39,703 nt of DNA, taken from Micromonospora sp. 15K316 (lineage in GTDB: Bacteria; Actinomycetota; Actinomycetes; Mycobacteriales; Micromonosporaceae). Position 1 is the stretch's first letter. Every line of letters begins with the position of its first letter. The notes under the pieces were generated by a model. The model was not told where the DNA came from, made no database searches, and worked only from the letters and a program-made list of their open reading frames with translations. The stretch spans positions 1 to 39,703 of the forward strand of contig NZ_SMKG01000034.1 of the NCBI RefSeq assembly GCF_004348525.1, read 5' to 3'. The translations under genes and the position numbers were made by a program. Shown here one piece after another: positions 23,531 through 30,661 of the stretch.

Positions 23531-25606
23531 ATGAGCAACATGAAGCGGCGGACCATGTTGAAGGTGGCGCTGGGAGGTGCCGGCCTGACCGCCCTCCCTG
23601 CCGTGGCCACGGGTGTGGGCGCCGCCCCCGCAGCCGCCGCGCCGAACCGCGGCCCCGACGTCGTCGGCGTCGGCGACAACTCCATCACTGTGGAGTTCGA
23701 CGAGAAACTGCACAGCCGGGTGGCGCTGAAGGGCGCCAACGTCACGCGTTTCGACGCCAGCGAAGCCCTGCTGCTGGGCGGCACGGTGATCGACGACTTC
23801 ACCTACCGCGGACACGAGACCCGCAAGACCCGGCATCACCGACACGGCGCGGGCGTCCAGGTCACGATCCGGGGCGACTCCAGGACCGGCGTACGCAAGA
23901 CGGTGGAACTCACCTCGTTCCAGCGCCTGACCGGCATGATCGTGATGCGGGTGACCTACACCAACAGGTCCGGTGCCAGCCTGAAGGTCACCGGGTGGCG
24001 CAGCGGAGCACATGAGCTGCTGGAGAAGCCGGGCGGCTTCTACACCTTCTCCGGCACCACCTACGAGGACCGTCGCGACTGGGTGCAGCCGGTGGTGGAC
24101 GGGTTCGACCAGAAGAACTCGCTGGGGATGGACTCCTCCGACTACGGCGGCGGCACGCCGATGGCATCCGTCTGGCGTTCCGGCGGGGGCATCTCGGTCG
24201 GGCACGTCGAACCGGTGGCGAAGATCCTGCGCCTCCCGGTTCGCAAGACGGCCAACGGGGCGAGCATCGCCGTCGAGGGCGACACCGTCCGTACGCTCAA
24301 GCCGGGTCAGGAGCTGACCACGGAGACGACCTTCCTCACCGCCCACACGGGCGACTACTTCGTGCCGCTCCAGCGCTACCGCGACTACATGAGCGACATC
24401 GGCCTGCACGCCCCCAAGACGCCGAAGCCGGCTCTGGAACCCATCTGGTGTGCCTGGGGTTACGAGCGAGACTTCACCGTCGAGCAGGTCGTCGCAACGC
24501 TTCCCAAGGTGCGCGAGGTCGGCCTCAAGTGGGCGGTGCTCGACGACGGCTGGCAGACCAACGAGGGCGACTGGGACCTCAACCCGCAGAAGTTCCCGCG
24601 CGGCGACGCCGACATGCGCGCCTTCACCAAGCAGATCCGGGACGCCGGCCTGCGGCCCCGCCTGTGGTGGGCGCCGCTGGCGGCCGACCCCGAGAGCAAC
24701 CTGTTCAAGGCTCGCCCCGACATGCTCCTGCTCGACCGCGACGGCAACAAGCAGGAGGTGACCTGGTGGGACGCCTACACCCTGTGCCCGGCGTACCAGC
24801 CGACCGTGGACTACTTCGTCCGGCAGGTGAAGAAGTTCATCGGTGACTGGGGCTACGAGGGGCTCAAGATCGACGGGCAGCACCTCAACGGGGTCACGCC
24901 CTGTTACAACCCGGCGCACGGGCACGCCCGCCCGGAGGAGTCGACCGAGGGGCTGGCGCAGTTCTGGCGGGCGGTCTACGAGGCCGCGCACGAGGAGAAC
25001 CGCGACGCGGTCATCGAGCTCTGCCCCTGCGGGACCGCCTTCGCCTTCCACAACCTGCCCTACATCGACCAGTACCCGGGCTCGGACCCGACCTCGTCCT
25101 ACCAGGTCCGGACCAAGGGCAAGACGATGAAGGCGCTGATGGGCCACGGCGCGAGCTACGCCGGCGACCATGTCGAGCTAAGCGACAACGGCGACGACTT
25201 CGCGTCCAGCTACGGCGTGGGCGCGGTCCTGTCGACCAAGTTCACCTACCCGACCGGGCCCGACGAGGAGAACGTGCTCACCCCGGAGAAGGATGCGCTC
25301 TGGCGCAAGTGGGTGAGCCTGTACAGCGAGCACATGCTGCCCACCGGCGAGTACCGGGGCGAGCTGTACGACATCGGCTTCGACAAGCCCGAGGCGCACG
25401 TGGTGGCCAAGGAGAAGACCCTGCACTACGCCTTCTACGCCGACCAGTGGAACGGCGCGGTCGAGTTGCGCGGTCTGGGCCGGGGTCGCTACCGCTTGAC
25501 CGATCCGTTCAACGGCGTCTCCCTCGGCACCGTCGACGCCAGGCGCAACACGGTGCCGCTGGCCTTCGAGAAGTTCCAGCTCATCGTGGCTGAGCCGATC
25601 GGCTGA
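23531..25606 (+). CDS. Tat-exported GH36-like alpha-galactosidase/alpha-N-acetylgalactosaminidase
   Basis: A 691-residue secreted glycoside hydrolase. The Tat signal is KRRTMLKVALGG with an AAA-AP cleavage region near residue 37. A beta-sandwich N-domain (about 45-290) precedes the TIM barrel, which has WCAWGYERDFT (about 306-316), LKWAVLDDGWQTNEGDWD and YEGLKIDGQHL. Asp448 in KIDGQ is the expected nucleophile, and Asp519 in PGSDPTSS is 71 residues later, the usual GH36 acid/base spacing. A beta C-domain ends the protein. It probably removes terminal alpha-Gal or alpha-GalNAc from glycans; the amino-sugar operon next door favours GalNAc (inference). Ribosome site AAGGGAG lies 6 nt before the ATG. 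Typical GH36 length. Confidence 0.88.
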   Translation: MSNMKRRTMLKVALGGAGLTALPAVATGVGAAPAAAAPNRGPDVVGVGDNSITVEFDEKLHSRVALKGANVTRFDASEALLLGGTVIDDFTYRGHETRKTRHHRHGAGVQVTIRGDSRTGVRKTVELTSFQRLTGMIVMRVTYTNRSGASLKVTGWRSGAHELLEKPGGFYTFSGTTYEDRRDWVQPVVDGFDQKNSLGMDSSDYGGGTPMASVWRSGGGISVGHVEPVAKILRLPVRKTANGASIAVEGDTVRTLKPGQELTTETTFLTAHTGDYFVPLQRYRDYMSDIGLHAPKTPKPALEPIWCAWGYERDFTVEQVVATLPKVREVGLKWAVLDDGWQTNEGDWDLNPQKFPRGDADMRAFTKQIRDAGLRPRLWWAPLAADPESNLFKARPDMLLLDRDGNKQEVTWWDAYTLCPAYQPTVDYFVRQVKKFIGDWGYEGLKIDGQHLNGVTPCYNPAHGHARPEESTEGLAQFWRAVYEAAHEENRDAVIELCPCGTAFAFHNLPYIDQYPGSDPTSSYQVRTKGKTMKALMGHGASYAGDHVELSDNGDDFASSYGVGAVLSTKFTYPTGPDEENVLTPEKDALWRKWVSLYSEHMLPTGEYRGELYDIGFDKPEAHVVAKEKTLHYAFYADQWNGAVELRGLGRGRYRLTDPFNGVSLGTVDARRNTVPLAFEKFQLIVAEPIG

Positions 25607-25630
25607 GCTGACCCGAGGTGACGGATGAGC

Positions 25631-25670
25631 CGCGAGGGCTCCGGTGGGTGTCACCGCCGGAGACCTCGCG
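25631..25670. terminator. Bidirectional hairpin terminator after GH36
   Basis: CGCGAGG-G-CTCCGG pairs with CCGGAG-A-CCTCGCG: 13 base pairs with one central G/A mismatch and a 12-nt loop. It lies between the GH36 stop (25606) and the stop of the leftward marR gene (25707). Confidence 0.65.
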
Positions 25671-25706
25671 ACCACCCCCGGGCACGGGTTGTCGTGGCGC
25701 CGCTCG

Positions 25707-26147
25707 TCAGGCGGCCGACAGCACGCCGTCGGTGCGGGCGAGGACGGTGTTGAGGACGCGGCCGGCGGCAGCGAGGTCCTCCTCCGGCAGGTCGCCCCAG
25801 AGTCGCTGCGTGATCAGGCTGGTGGCGGCGCGGACGGCGCTCCACTGCGCCCTGCCCCGCTCGGTGGCCTCGACGGCGCCCGCCGGGGTCGTCCGTAGCA
25901 GGCCGGCGGCGGTGAGCTCCGTCAGATGTTCCCGCGCGCGGGCCTCGTCGACCTTGAGCGCGGCGCGGACCCGCTCGACGATGGTTCCGGTGGGCAGCCC
26001 GCCACCGGCGGCGGTCAGCGTCAGCGTGACCCACTGGGGTTCGGTGATGCCGGTGCCGGCCAACTGCCGGTCGAGGATGGCGTTGAGGGCCTTCTCCGTC
26101 CGGCCGATGAGCTGCGTGCCGAAGGGGATGGCGTGGTCGGCGGTCAT
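25707..26147 (-). CDS. MarR-family transcriptional regulator
   Basis: A 146-residue winged-helix protein with the MarR layout: an N-terminal dimerisation helix (IPFGTQLIGRTEKALNAILDRQL), a HTH region around EPQWVTLTLTAAGGG to LTELTAAGLL, and a C-terminal helix (LAAAGRVLNTVLARTDGV). The wing is short and the DxR motif of classical MarR is absent, so ligand and DNA specificity are open. AGGAGG lies 6 nt before the ATG. It starts 25 nt after the dehalogenase stop, so it is in the same leftward transcript and may regulate that unit. Confidence 0.83.
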   Translation of the reverse strand: MTADHAIPFGTQLIGRTEKALNAILDRQLAGTGITEPQWVTLTLTAAGGGLPTGTIVERVRAALKVDEARAREHLTELTAAGLLRTTPAGAVEATERGRAQWSAVRAATSLITQRLWGDLPEEDLAAAGRVLNTVLARTDGVLSAA

Positions 26148-26172
26148 GGTGCTCCTCCTGGTCGTCGGGGTG

Positions 26173-27039
26173 TCAGCGGTCGTGGATCAGGTCGTGGTGT
26201 CGGACCCAGGTCGTGATCGCTCGGGCGATGGCGTGGGGCTGGTCCTCGGGTGCGTGGTGGCCGGCCGGACCACAGTGCTCGGTGCTCAGTGCGGCGATGT
26301 TCTCCCGGCACCAGGTGGCCAGCTCCGCCCCGATGAGCAACGTCGGCGAGGAGTCGAAGGTGAGCAGGAGCTTGGGCGTCTCGCCGCTGCCGGCCAGCCA
26401 CTTCCCGTACCGCTCGACCCGCTCGGCGACGTCGGCCGGCTCGCCGTCGAGCGGCAGTGACCGGGCCCATTCCAGGATGGGTCGGCGGCTGTCCCGAGTG
26501 GGGTAGGGCGAGAGGTACGTGCGCAGGTCCGGCTCGCTCACGGGGTGGAGCACACCGCCGGTGAACGCGGATTCCAGGAAGTACGTCCCGTCGAGCACGA
26601 GCGCCTCGCCCTTCGGTCCGCGCATGGCCTCGGCGCGGGCTCGCGGGGCGTCGCCGAGCTCGCGCCACGCCATCGGCCGCACGATGGTCTCGAGGAACGC
26701 GACGCCCCTGACCCGGTCGGGGTGGCGGGCTGCCCAGTCGAAGGCGAGCGCCCCTCCCCAGTCGTGGCCGACCAGGATCACGTCCGCGAGGCCCAGTCGG
26801 TCGAAGAGGGCGTCGAGATAGCGGGCGTGGTCGGCGAACCGGTACGGCGAGTCGGGTTTGCCGGAGCGGCCCATGCCGATCAGGTCGGGGGCCAGCATCC
26901 GGGCGGGCAGGTCGACCGCCGGCAGCACGTTGCGCCACAGGTGCGACGAGCCGGGGTTGCCGTGCAGGAAGACCAGGGGAGTGCCGGTGCCGGTCTCCTC
27001 GTAGTGCATCGTCGAATCGAGCACGTCCGTCAGTGGCAC
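26173..27039 (-). CDS. Haloalkane dehalogenase-like alpha/beta hydrolase
   Basis: A 288-residue alpha/beta hydrolase. HGNPGSSHLWRN (26-37) carries the oxyanion/halide Asn28. The nucleophile elbow is VGHDWGGALAFDWA with Asp93 followed by Trp94, the dehalogenase signature. His261 in GHHAPEDQP is the catalytic base. Haloalkane dehalogenases hydrolyse carbon-halogen bonds to alcohol plus halide in the cytosol; natural substrates are usually unknown. GTG 27039 has GGAGG 7 nt upstream. It is co-transcribed with one marR gene and divergent from another, with two operator-like palindromes between them. Confidence 0.87.
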   Translation of the reverse strand: MPLTDVLDSTMHYEETGTGTPLVFLHGNPGSSHLWRNVLPAVDLPARMLAPDLIGMGRSGKPDSPYRFADHARYLDALFDRLGLADVILVGHDWGGALAFDWAARHPDRVRGVAFLETIVRPMAWRELGDAPRARAEAMRGPKGEALVLDGTYFLESAFTGGVLHPVSEPDLRTYLSPYPTRDSRRPILEWARSLPLDGEPADVAERVERYGKWLAGSGETPKLLLTFDSSPTLLIGAELATWCRENIAALSTEHCGPAGHHAPEDQPHAIARAITTWVRHHDLIHDR

Positions 27040-27055
27040 GACGCCACCTCCAAAT

Positions 27056-27111
27056 CGTTAGTCACACTAACGCTAGTTCTCGCTCACCGTAGATCGTTAG
27101 TCTGACTAACG
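27056..27111. promoter_or_regulatory. Twin 17-bp palindromic operators between dehalogenase and marR
   Basis: CGTTAGTCACACTAACG (27056-27072) and CGTTAGTCTGACTAACG (27095-27111) share perfect 7-bp arms, differ only in the central 3 bp and are 39 bp apart. The second overlaps a -35-like TTAGTC, 16 nt before TACGGT (27119-27124). The first abuts the ribosome site region of the dehalogenase gene. This is a typical MarR divergent-operator layout. Confidence 0.75.
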
Positions 27112-27130
27112 CAAGTGGTACGGTCGTGCC

Positions 27131-27583
27131 GTGGACGACAGCACGACTGGCGCGCAGCGGCTACGAAACCTCCGGACCCGGCTGCTGTCCCAGGCCGCCA
27201 TGCAGGCGGACCGCCGGGTGAACGAGGAGTTGGCGCGGGCGGACGCCCGGAAGTGGCACTTCGCCGTGCTCGCCACGCTCGACGAGTTCGGCGCGGCCAG
27301 CCAGGCCGAACTCAGCGACCGCACCCGCATCTACCGCAGCGACCTGGTCGCCGTCATCAACGAGCTGACCGCTCGCGGGCAGGTGGACCGCGCGCCCGAC
27401 CCCGCCGACCGCCGCCGCAACCTGATCACGCTCACCCAGGCGGGGCGCCGCCAGCTCCGCGAGCTGGACAAGGTGCTCGCCGAAGTGGAGGAGGAAGTCC
27501 TGGCGCCGCTGAGCCCGGTGGAACGCAAGCAGCTCACGGATCTACTGACCGTGCTCGTCGAGCACCACGGCCAGCCCATGTGA
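27131..27583 (+). CDS. MarR-family transcriptional regulator (divergent from dehalogenase)
   Basis: A 150-residue classical MarR protein: helix 1-2 (RLRNLRTRLLSQAAMQADRRV), recognition region ELSDRTRIYRSDLVAVINELTARGQVDR, wing DPADRRRNLITLT with the DxRxR/N pattern, and C-terminal dimerisation helices. GTG 27131 is 6 nt after a TACGGT -10 and has no ribosome site, so the message is probably leaderless. The twin palindromes directly upstream suggest that it represses itself and the dehalogenase operon. The signal is unknown; a haloorganic or phenolic ligand would be consistent with the neighbour (inference). Confidence 0.87.
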   Translation: MDDSTTGAQRLRNLRTRLLSQAAMQADRRVNEELARADARKWHFAVLATLDEFGAASQAELSDRTRIYRSDLVAVINELTARGQVDRAPDPADRRRNLITLTQAGRRQLRELDKVLAEVEEEVLAPLSPVERKQLTDLLTVLVEHHGQPM

Positions 27584-27732
27584 GAGGCAGGCAGCCCCAC
27601 GGCGGATGCCGGTTCCGTGAGAACGGCCGCCCACCGCCGAGCAGCTGGCACGGGTTCGGGTACGACGTCTCGTCGTGGCGCCCGCGTTGGTCCGCCTAGA
27701 GCCGGCCATGGGCGCGTGGCGGGCTCGTTCTC

Positions 27733-27954
27733 ATGATCGATGATTTCGCGAAGGAGTACCTGCACAGCGACCTGCGAGAGATCCGCGAGACGATGCTGTG
27801 GAAGCTCGACGGCTCGACCGGTACGGCAGCCCAGTACGCGAACACGCCACGCGATGCGGCGTTCTGGGCAGCCCAACGCGCGAGGATCGAGCAGGCTGCC
27901 AAGGCGGCCGTCGCCAAGCCCGATCACGGTGGTTCCATCAACGCACATGACTAA
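27733..27954 (+). pseudogene. Internally deleted DinB/DUF664-like gene
   Basis: A 73-codon frame. The first 27 residues (FAKEYLHSDLREIRETMLWKLDG) match the start of DinB-like DUF664 proteins, where WKLDGLS and a long four-helix body normally follow. Here the frame jumps after LDG to STGTAAQYANTPRDAAFWAAQRARIEQAAKAA, which looks like the usual C-terminal end of that family (where xxDGxTG is also common). About 90-110 residues, including the metal-binding histidines, are missing. The join falls at a shared DG motif, as expected for deletion between short repeats. A functional mini-protein is unlikely. Confidence 0.55.
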
Positions 27955-28098
27955 CCCGCGACTCGGCCACCCAGTCGCCGACGTGAGGCCGGCCAGCTGC
28001 CGGCGATGCCCGGCTCCGCTTGATGCGTGACACATCAGCTTCACTCGACGGGTGGCAGTCGGCAGTCCCTCCGGGGCAGCGCGCGCCGGGGGGCGCAC

Positions 28099-28326
28099 GT
28101 GGCGGTGACCGCCACCGCTCGCGAGCTGTCGTCGAAGACCTGGTACGGGATGCCCGCCTACGCGAATGCGGACGACAAGATCCTCGTCGCCTTCAAGAGC
28201 TCGGGCAAGTTCAACTCCCGCTACTCGACGCTGGAGTTCCAGGACGCGGCCAACCTTGACGACGCGGACATGTGGCCGGTGTCGTACGCGCTCCGTGCTC
28301 GACCCTTGTCGGCCGACAATGGGTCC
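28099..28326 (+). pseudogene. Truncated DUF1801-type fragment in frame with the AraC gene
   Basis: KTWYGMPAYANADDKILVAF and KFNSRYSTLEFQDAANLDDA plus DMWPVSYAL are the core of a DUF1801 subgroup (often ending in KELT...). The usual N-terminal 60-70 residues and the C-terminal helix are absent; flanking codons look random. The frame runs without a stop into the AraC gene, so a longer fusion could be translated, but the AraC protein has its own start at 28327. Best read as a decayed gene. Confidence 0.55.
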
Positions 28327-29169
28327 ATGGATTATGTCGGCAGGGTACCCGCCCCACCGCTCGACCAGTTCATCGACGACATCTACTGCCTGACCGGGGT
28401 GCCGCGCCACCGCCGGATGAACGTCCCGCCGATGCCGTCGGCGCATCTGTTCGTCAACCTGGGCGGACCCGTCCGCCTGTGGGATTCCGATCCTTCGGTG
28501 CCGCCGGCAGTGTTCACCGATGGGTGGTTCATGGGTGTATGGACCAGACGCTTCATCTTCGAGTACCCAACGCCCGTTCGACTCGTCGGGGTGCACTTCA
28601 AACCGTGGGGGATGTCGCCGTTCGTCCACATGCCGGCGACTGAGCTGACGGACCGATGGGTCCCGGTCGACGCCGTTTGGCAACGGTCATTGGACCGGAT
28701 TCGCAACCGTGTCGGCGAGATCGCGTCGGCCACCGAAACACTGCGGGTGCTGGAGGAGGAGTTGCGGTCGCGACTTGCCGAGGCACCGTCGCGCGGTCTC
28801 GACCTGGTTCAGCACACGGGCGGGCGTTTGGAGACGTTCCACGGCGCGCTTTCGGTGGGTGCGTTGGCCGACGCTGCGGGGGTGAGTGGCAATCACCTGG
28901 CGGCGCAGTTCAAGTCCCACGTCGGGATCACCCCGAAGAAGGTGGCGCGGATCTACCGTTTTGCGCGGCTGATCGTGTCCGTAGATGCTCTGCGTCCGGT
29001 CGACTGGGCTGAGCTCGCTCAGACGGCGGGCTACTTCGACCAGGCCCACTTCGGCAGAGAGTTCAAGGACTTCACCGGCAACACCCCGACGGACTACCTG
29101 GCTCTGCGGCGCCGGTTCCCCGCCGAGCAGGGGTTCCCGCCGGACAACGGTCCCATGCCCGGTGATTGA
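28327..29169 (+). CDS. AraC-family transcriptional regulator (DUF6597-like sensor)
   Basis: A 280-residue regulator. The N-terminal sensor has PPLDQFIDDIYCLTGVPRHRRMNVPP, AHLFVNLGGPVRLWD and VGVHFKPWGMSPFVHMP, the pattern of DUF6597/AraC-type sensors. The C-terminal AraC HTH (about 172-270) has VGALADAAGVSGNHLAAQFK and LAQTAGYFDQAHFGREFKDFTGNTPTDYLALRR. ATG 28327 fits the family start; the frame extends upstream into the DUF1801 fragment. The DHFR-like reductase follows after 72 nt and is a possible target. The ligand is unknown. Confidence 0.86.
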   Translation: MDYVGRVPAPPLDQFIDDIYCLTGVPRHRRMNVPPMPSAHLFVNLGGPVRLWDSDPSVPPAVFTDGWFMGVWTRRFIFEYPTPVRLVGVHFKPWGMSPFVHMPATELTDRWVPVDAVWQRSLDRIRNRVGEIASATETLRVLEEELRSRLAEAPSRGLDLVQHTGGRLETFHGALSVGALADAAGVSGNHLAAQFKSHVGITPKKVARIYRFARLIVSVDALRPVDWAELAQTAGYFDQAHFGREFKDFTGNTPTDYLALRRRFPAEQGFPPDNGPMPGD

Positions 29170-29241
29170 TTTTTTACAAGCCAGGCCGCCTCTCCAGACG
29201 ACAGGATCGAGGCAACGCGCAAGGAGATTCGAGGAGAACCT

Positions 29242-29853
29242 GTGGGCACAGTGATTTTGCACAACGTGGTGTCGGTGGACGGCTTCATCGCCGACAGGAA
29301 CGACGACGTCGGGCCACTCCACGATTGGTACTTCACGGGCGACACCCCGATCGCCGAAGGCGACGACCAGGAGTACGACCACTCCGGAGTCGGGCGCGAC
29401 TTCAAGGTCTCACGTGCATCGGCGGAGTACGTCCGGACGATGTGGGATGGCATCGGCGCGATTGTGATGGGCCGCCACCTGTTCGACCTGGTGAACGGCT
29501 GGGAGGGTCATCCGCCCGCGGGCGACCACGTGGTCGTGGTGTCCCACCGGCCCAAGCCCGAGGGCTGGCACCCCGAGGCGTCGTACCACTTCATCGATGA
29601 CGTGACCGCGGCGATTGACAAGGCCAAGGAGCTCGCCGGGGACCGAGACGTCGCGGTGAACGCCGGCGAGGTGGGCAGCCAGATCCTCGCGGCAGGCCTC
29701 GTGGACGAGGTGGCGATGGACGTGGTGCCGGTGGTGTTCGGGTCAGGCAAACGCTACTTCGGCGGCATCGACGGGCAGCGTCCACTCGAGAATCCCCACA
29801 TGGTCATACAGGGCGACCGGGTGCTGCACCTGAGGTTCAAGGTGCGCCGCTAG
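29242..29853 (+). CDS. RibD C-terminal/dihydrofolate reductase-like protein
   Basis: A 203-residue reductase fold. The N-terminal strand-helix is VILHNVVSVDGFIADRNDDVG (family S-x-D-G-x-I/A). IGAIVMGRHLFDLVNGW, VVVVSHRP, VAVNAGEVGSQILAAGLVDEVAMDVVPVVFGSGKRYF and the final LRFKVRR follow the NADPH-dependent DHFR/RibD pattern. Most such actinobacterial proteins have no assigned substrate. Start GTG 29242 has GAGGAG 5 nt upstream. Its position after the AraC gene suggests shared regulation. Confidence 0.87.
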   Translation: MGTVILHNVVSVDGFIADRNDDVGPLHDWYFTGDTPIAEGDDQEYDHSGVGRDFKVSRASAEYVRTMWDGIGAIVMGRHLFDLVNGWEGHPPAGDHVVVVSHRPKPEGWHPEASYHFIDDVTAAIDKAKELAGDRDVAVNAGEVGSQILAAGLVDEVAMDVVPVVFGSGKRYFGGIDGQRPLENPHMVIQGDRVLHLRFKVRR

Positions 29854-30025
29854 ATTCAGTCGGGTGCGACGATGCGCTCCGCAAAGCGTCGATGTTGACG
29901 AACCTCGGTGCACGGTCAACCGAATGGTCTGCTCTCGCTGCTTCCAAGCGGTTGTCAACCGCTCGAACTGGGCAAGACCGAGAGCATCGGCTCGCAGCGC
30001 GCCGTCCTACCCACTCGGAGTGCTT

Positions 30026-30068
30026 CGGCGGGCTGAGCCGCCGGCAGCCGGCCGGGCCGCGCGGCCCG
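30026..30068. terminator. Paired GC-rich hairpins between convergent genes
   Basis: CGGCGG-GCTGAG-CCGCCG (30026-30043) and the 16-bp palindrome CGGGCCGC/GCGGCCCG (30053-30068) lie between the DHFR-like stop (29853) and the GNAT stop (30079). Either could stop leftward GNAT transcripts or rightward read-through. The rest of 29854-30025 shows no gene. Confidence 0.4.
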
Positions 30069-30078
30069 CATCCGCGCG

Positions 30079-30573
30079 CTACGCGGCGAGGCGCTTGGCC
30101 ATGATGCGCTCCCGGCGGACGCTGTCGGGCATGAGGTCACCCAGCTCGCCCGTGTCGTGGAAACCGTTGCGCAGGTAGAGCGCGGAGGCGTTCGTGTTGC
30201 CCTCCACCACGGCCAGCCGCAGCGTCTCCGCGCCCACCTGCCGAGCCCACTGCTCGACCGCACGCAGGAGGTGGTCGCCGACGCCTCGGCCGCGGCCGGC
30301 CGGTGCCACGTACATCGAGATCAGCTCGACGACGCCGCTCTGATCGGTCGGCACTCCGCTGGCCATCCCGACCGGCTGCCCGTCGAGCGTCGCCACCACG
30401 TTGTACGAGCCGGCGATGGCGAGGCGGCCGCGCCAGCGTTCCTCACGGTCGCCGTCGCCCTGCCACTGCGCCAGCTGGGAACCGAAGGCGTAGGGCGCCT
30501 CCGTGAGCGCGGCGAGCCGCAGGTCCCGCCACACCTTCCAGTCGTCCTCGGTGAGCACAAGAGTCTCGATCAC
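30079..30573 (-). CDS. GNAT-family N-acetyltransferase
   Basis: A 164-residue GNAT: IETLVLTEDDWKVWRDLRLAAL at the start, a beta-bulge strand (VVELISMYVAPAGRGRG), acetyl-CoA loop GRGRGVGDHLLRAV (about 90-103) and NTNASALYLRNGFHDTGEL near the end. Acceptor unknown. GTG 30573 is chosen because similarity begins there; the longer frame to 30738 runs into the 3' end of the transglutaminase-like gene and has no family pattern. No ribosome site is visible, so the message may be leaderless. Confidence 0.85.
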   Translation of the reverse strand: MIETLVLTEDDWKVWRDLRLAALTEAPYAFGSQLAQWQGDGDREERWRGRLAIAGSYNVVATLDGQPVGMASGVPTDQSGVVELISMYVAPAGRGRGVGDHLLRAVEQWARQVGAETLRLAVVEGNTNASALYLRNGFHDTGELGDLMPDSVRRERIMAKRLAA

Positions 30574-30661
30574 CCGTGTAGGCTGCCGCAGGGACGGGCG
30601 ACCGGCAACGCGGATTCGTCGACGGGCCGGCACTCGAGCGGCGTACGCCGAGGCGCGCCGG

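Noticed and set aside
27608..27627. Hairpin GCC-g-GTTC-CGTGA-GAAC-GGC after the rightward marR gene
   Set aside because: It has a short stem with a bulge and no T-tract; too weak to list as a terminator.
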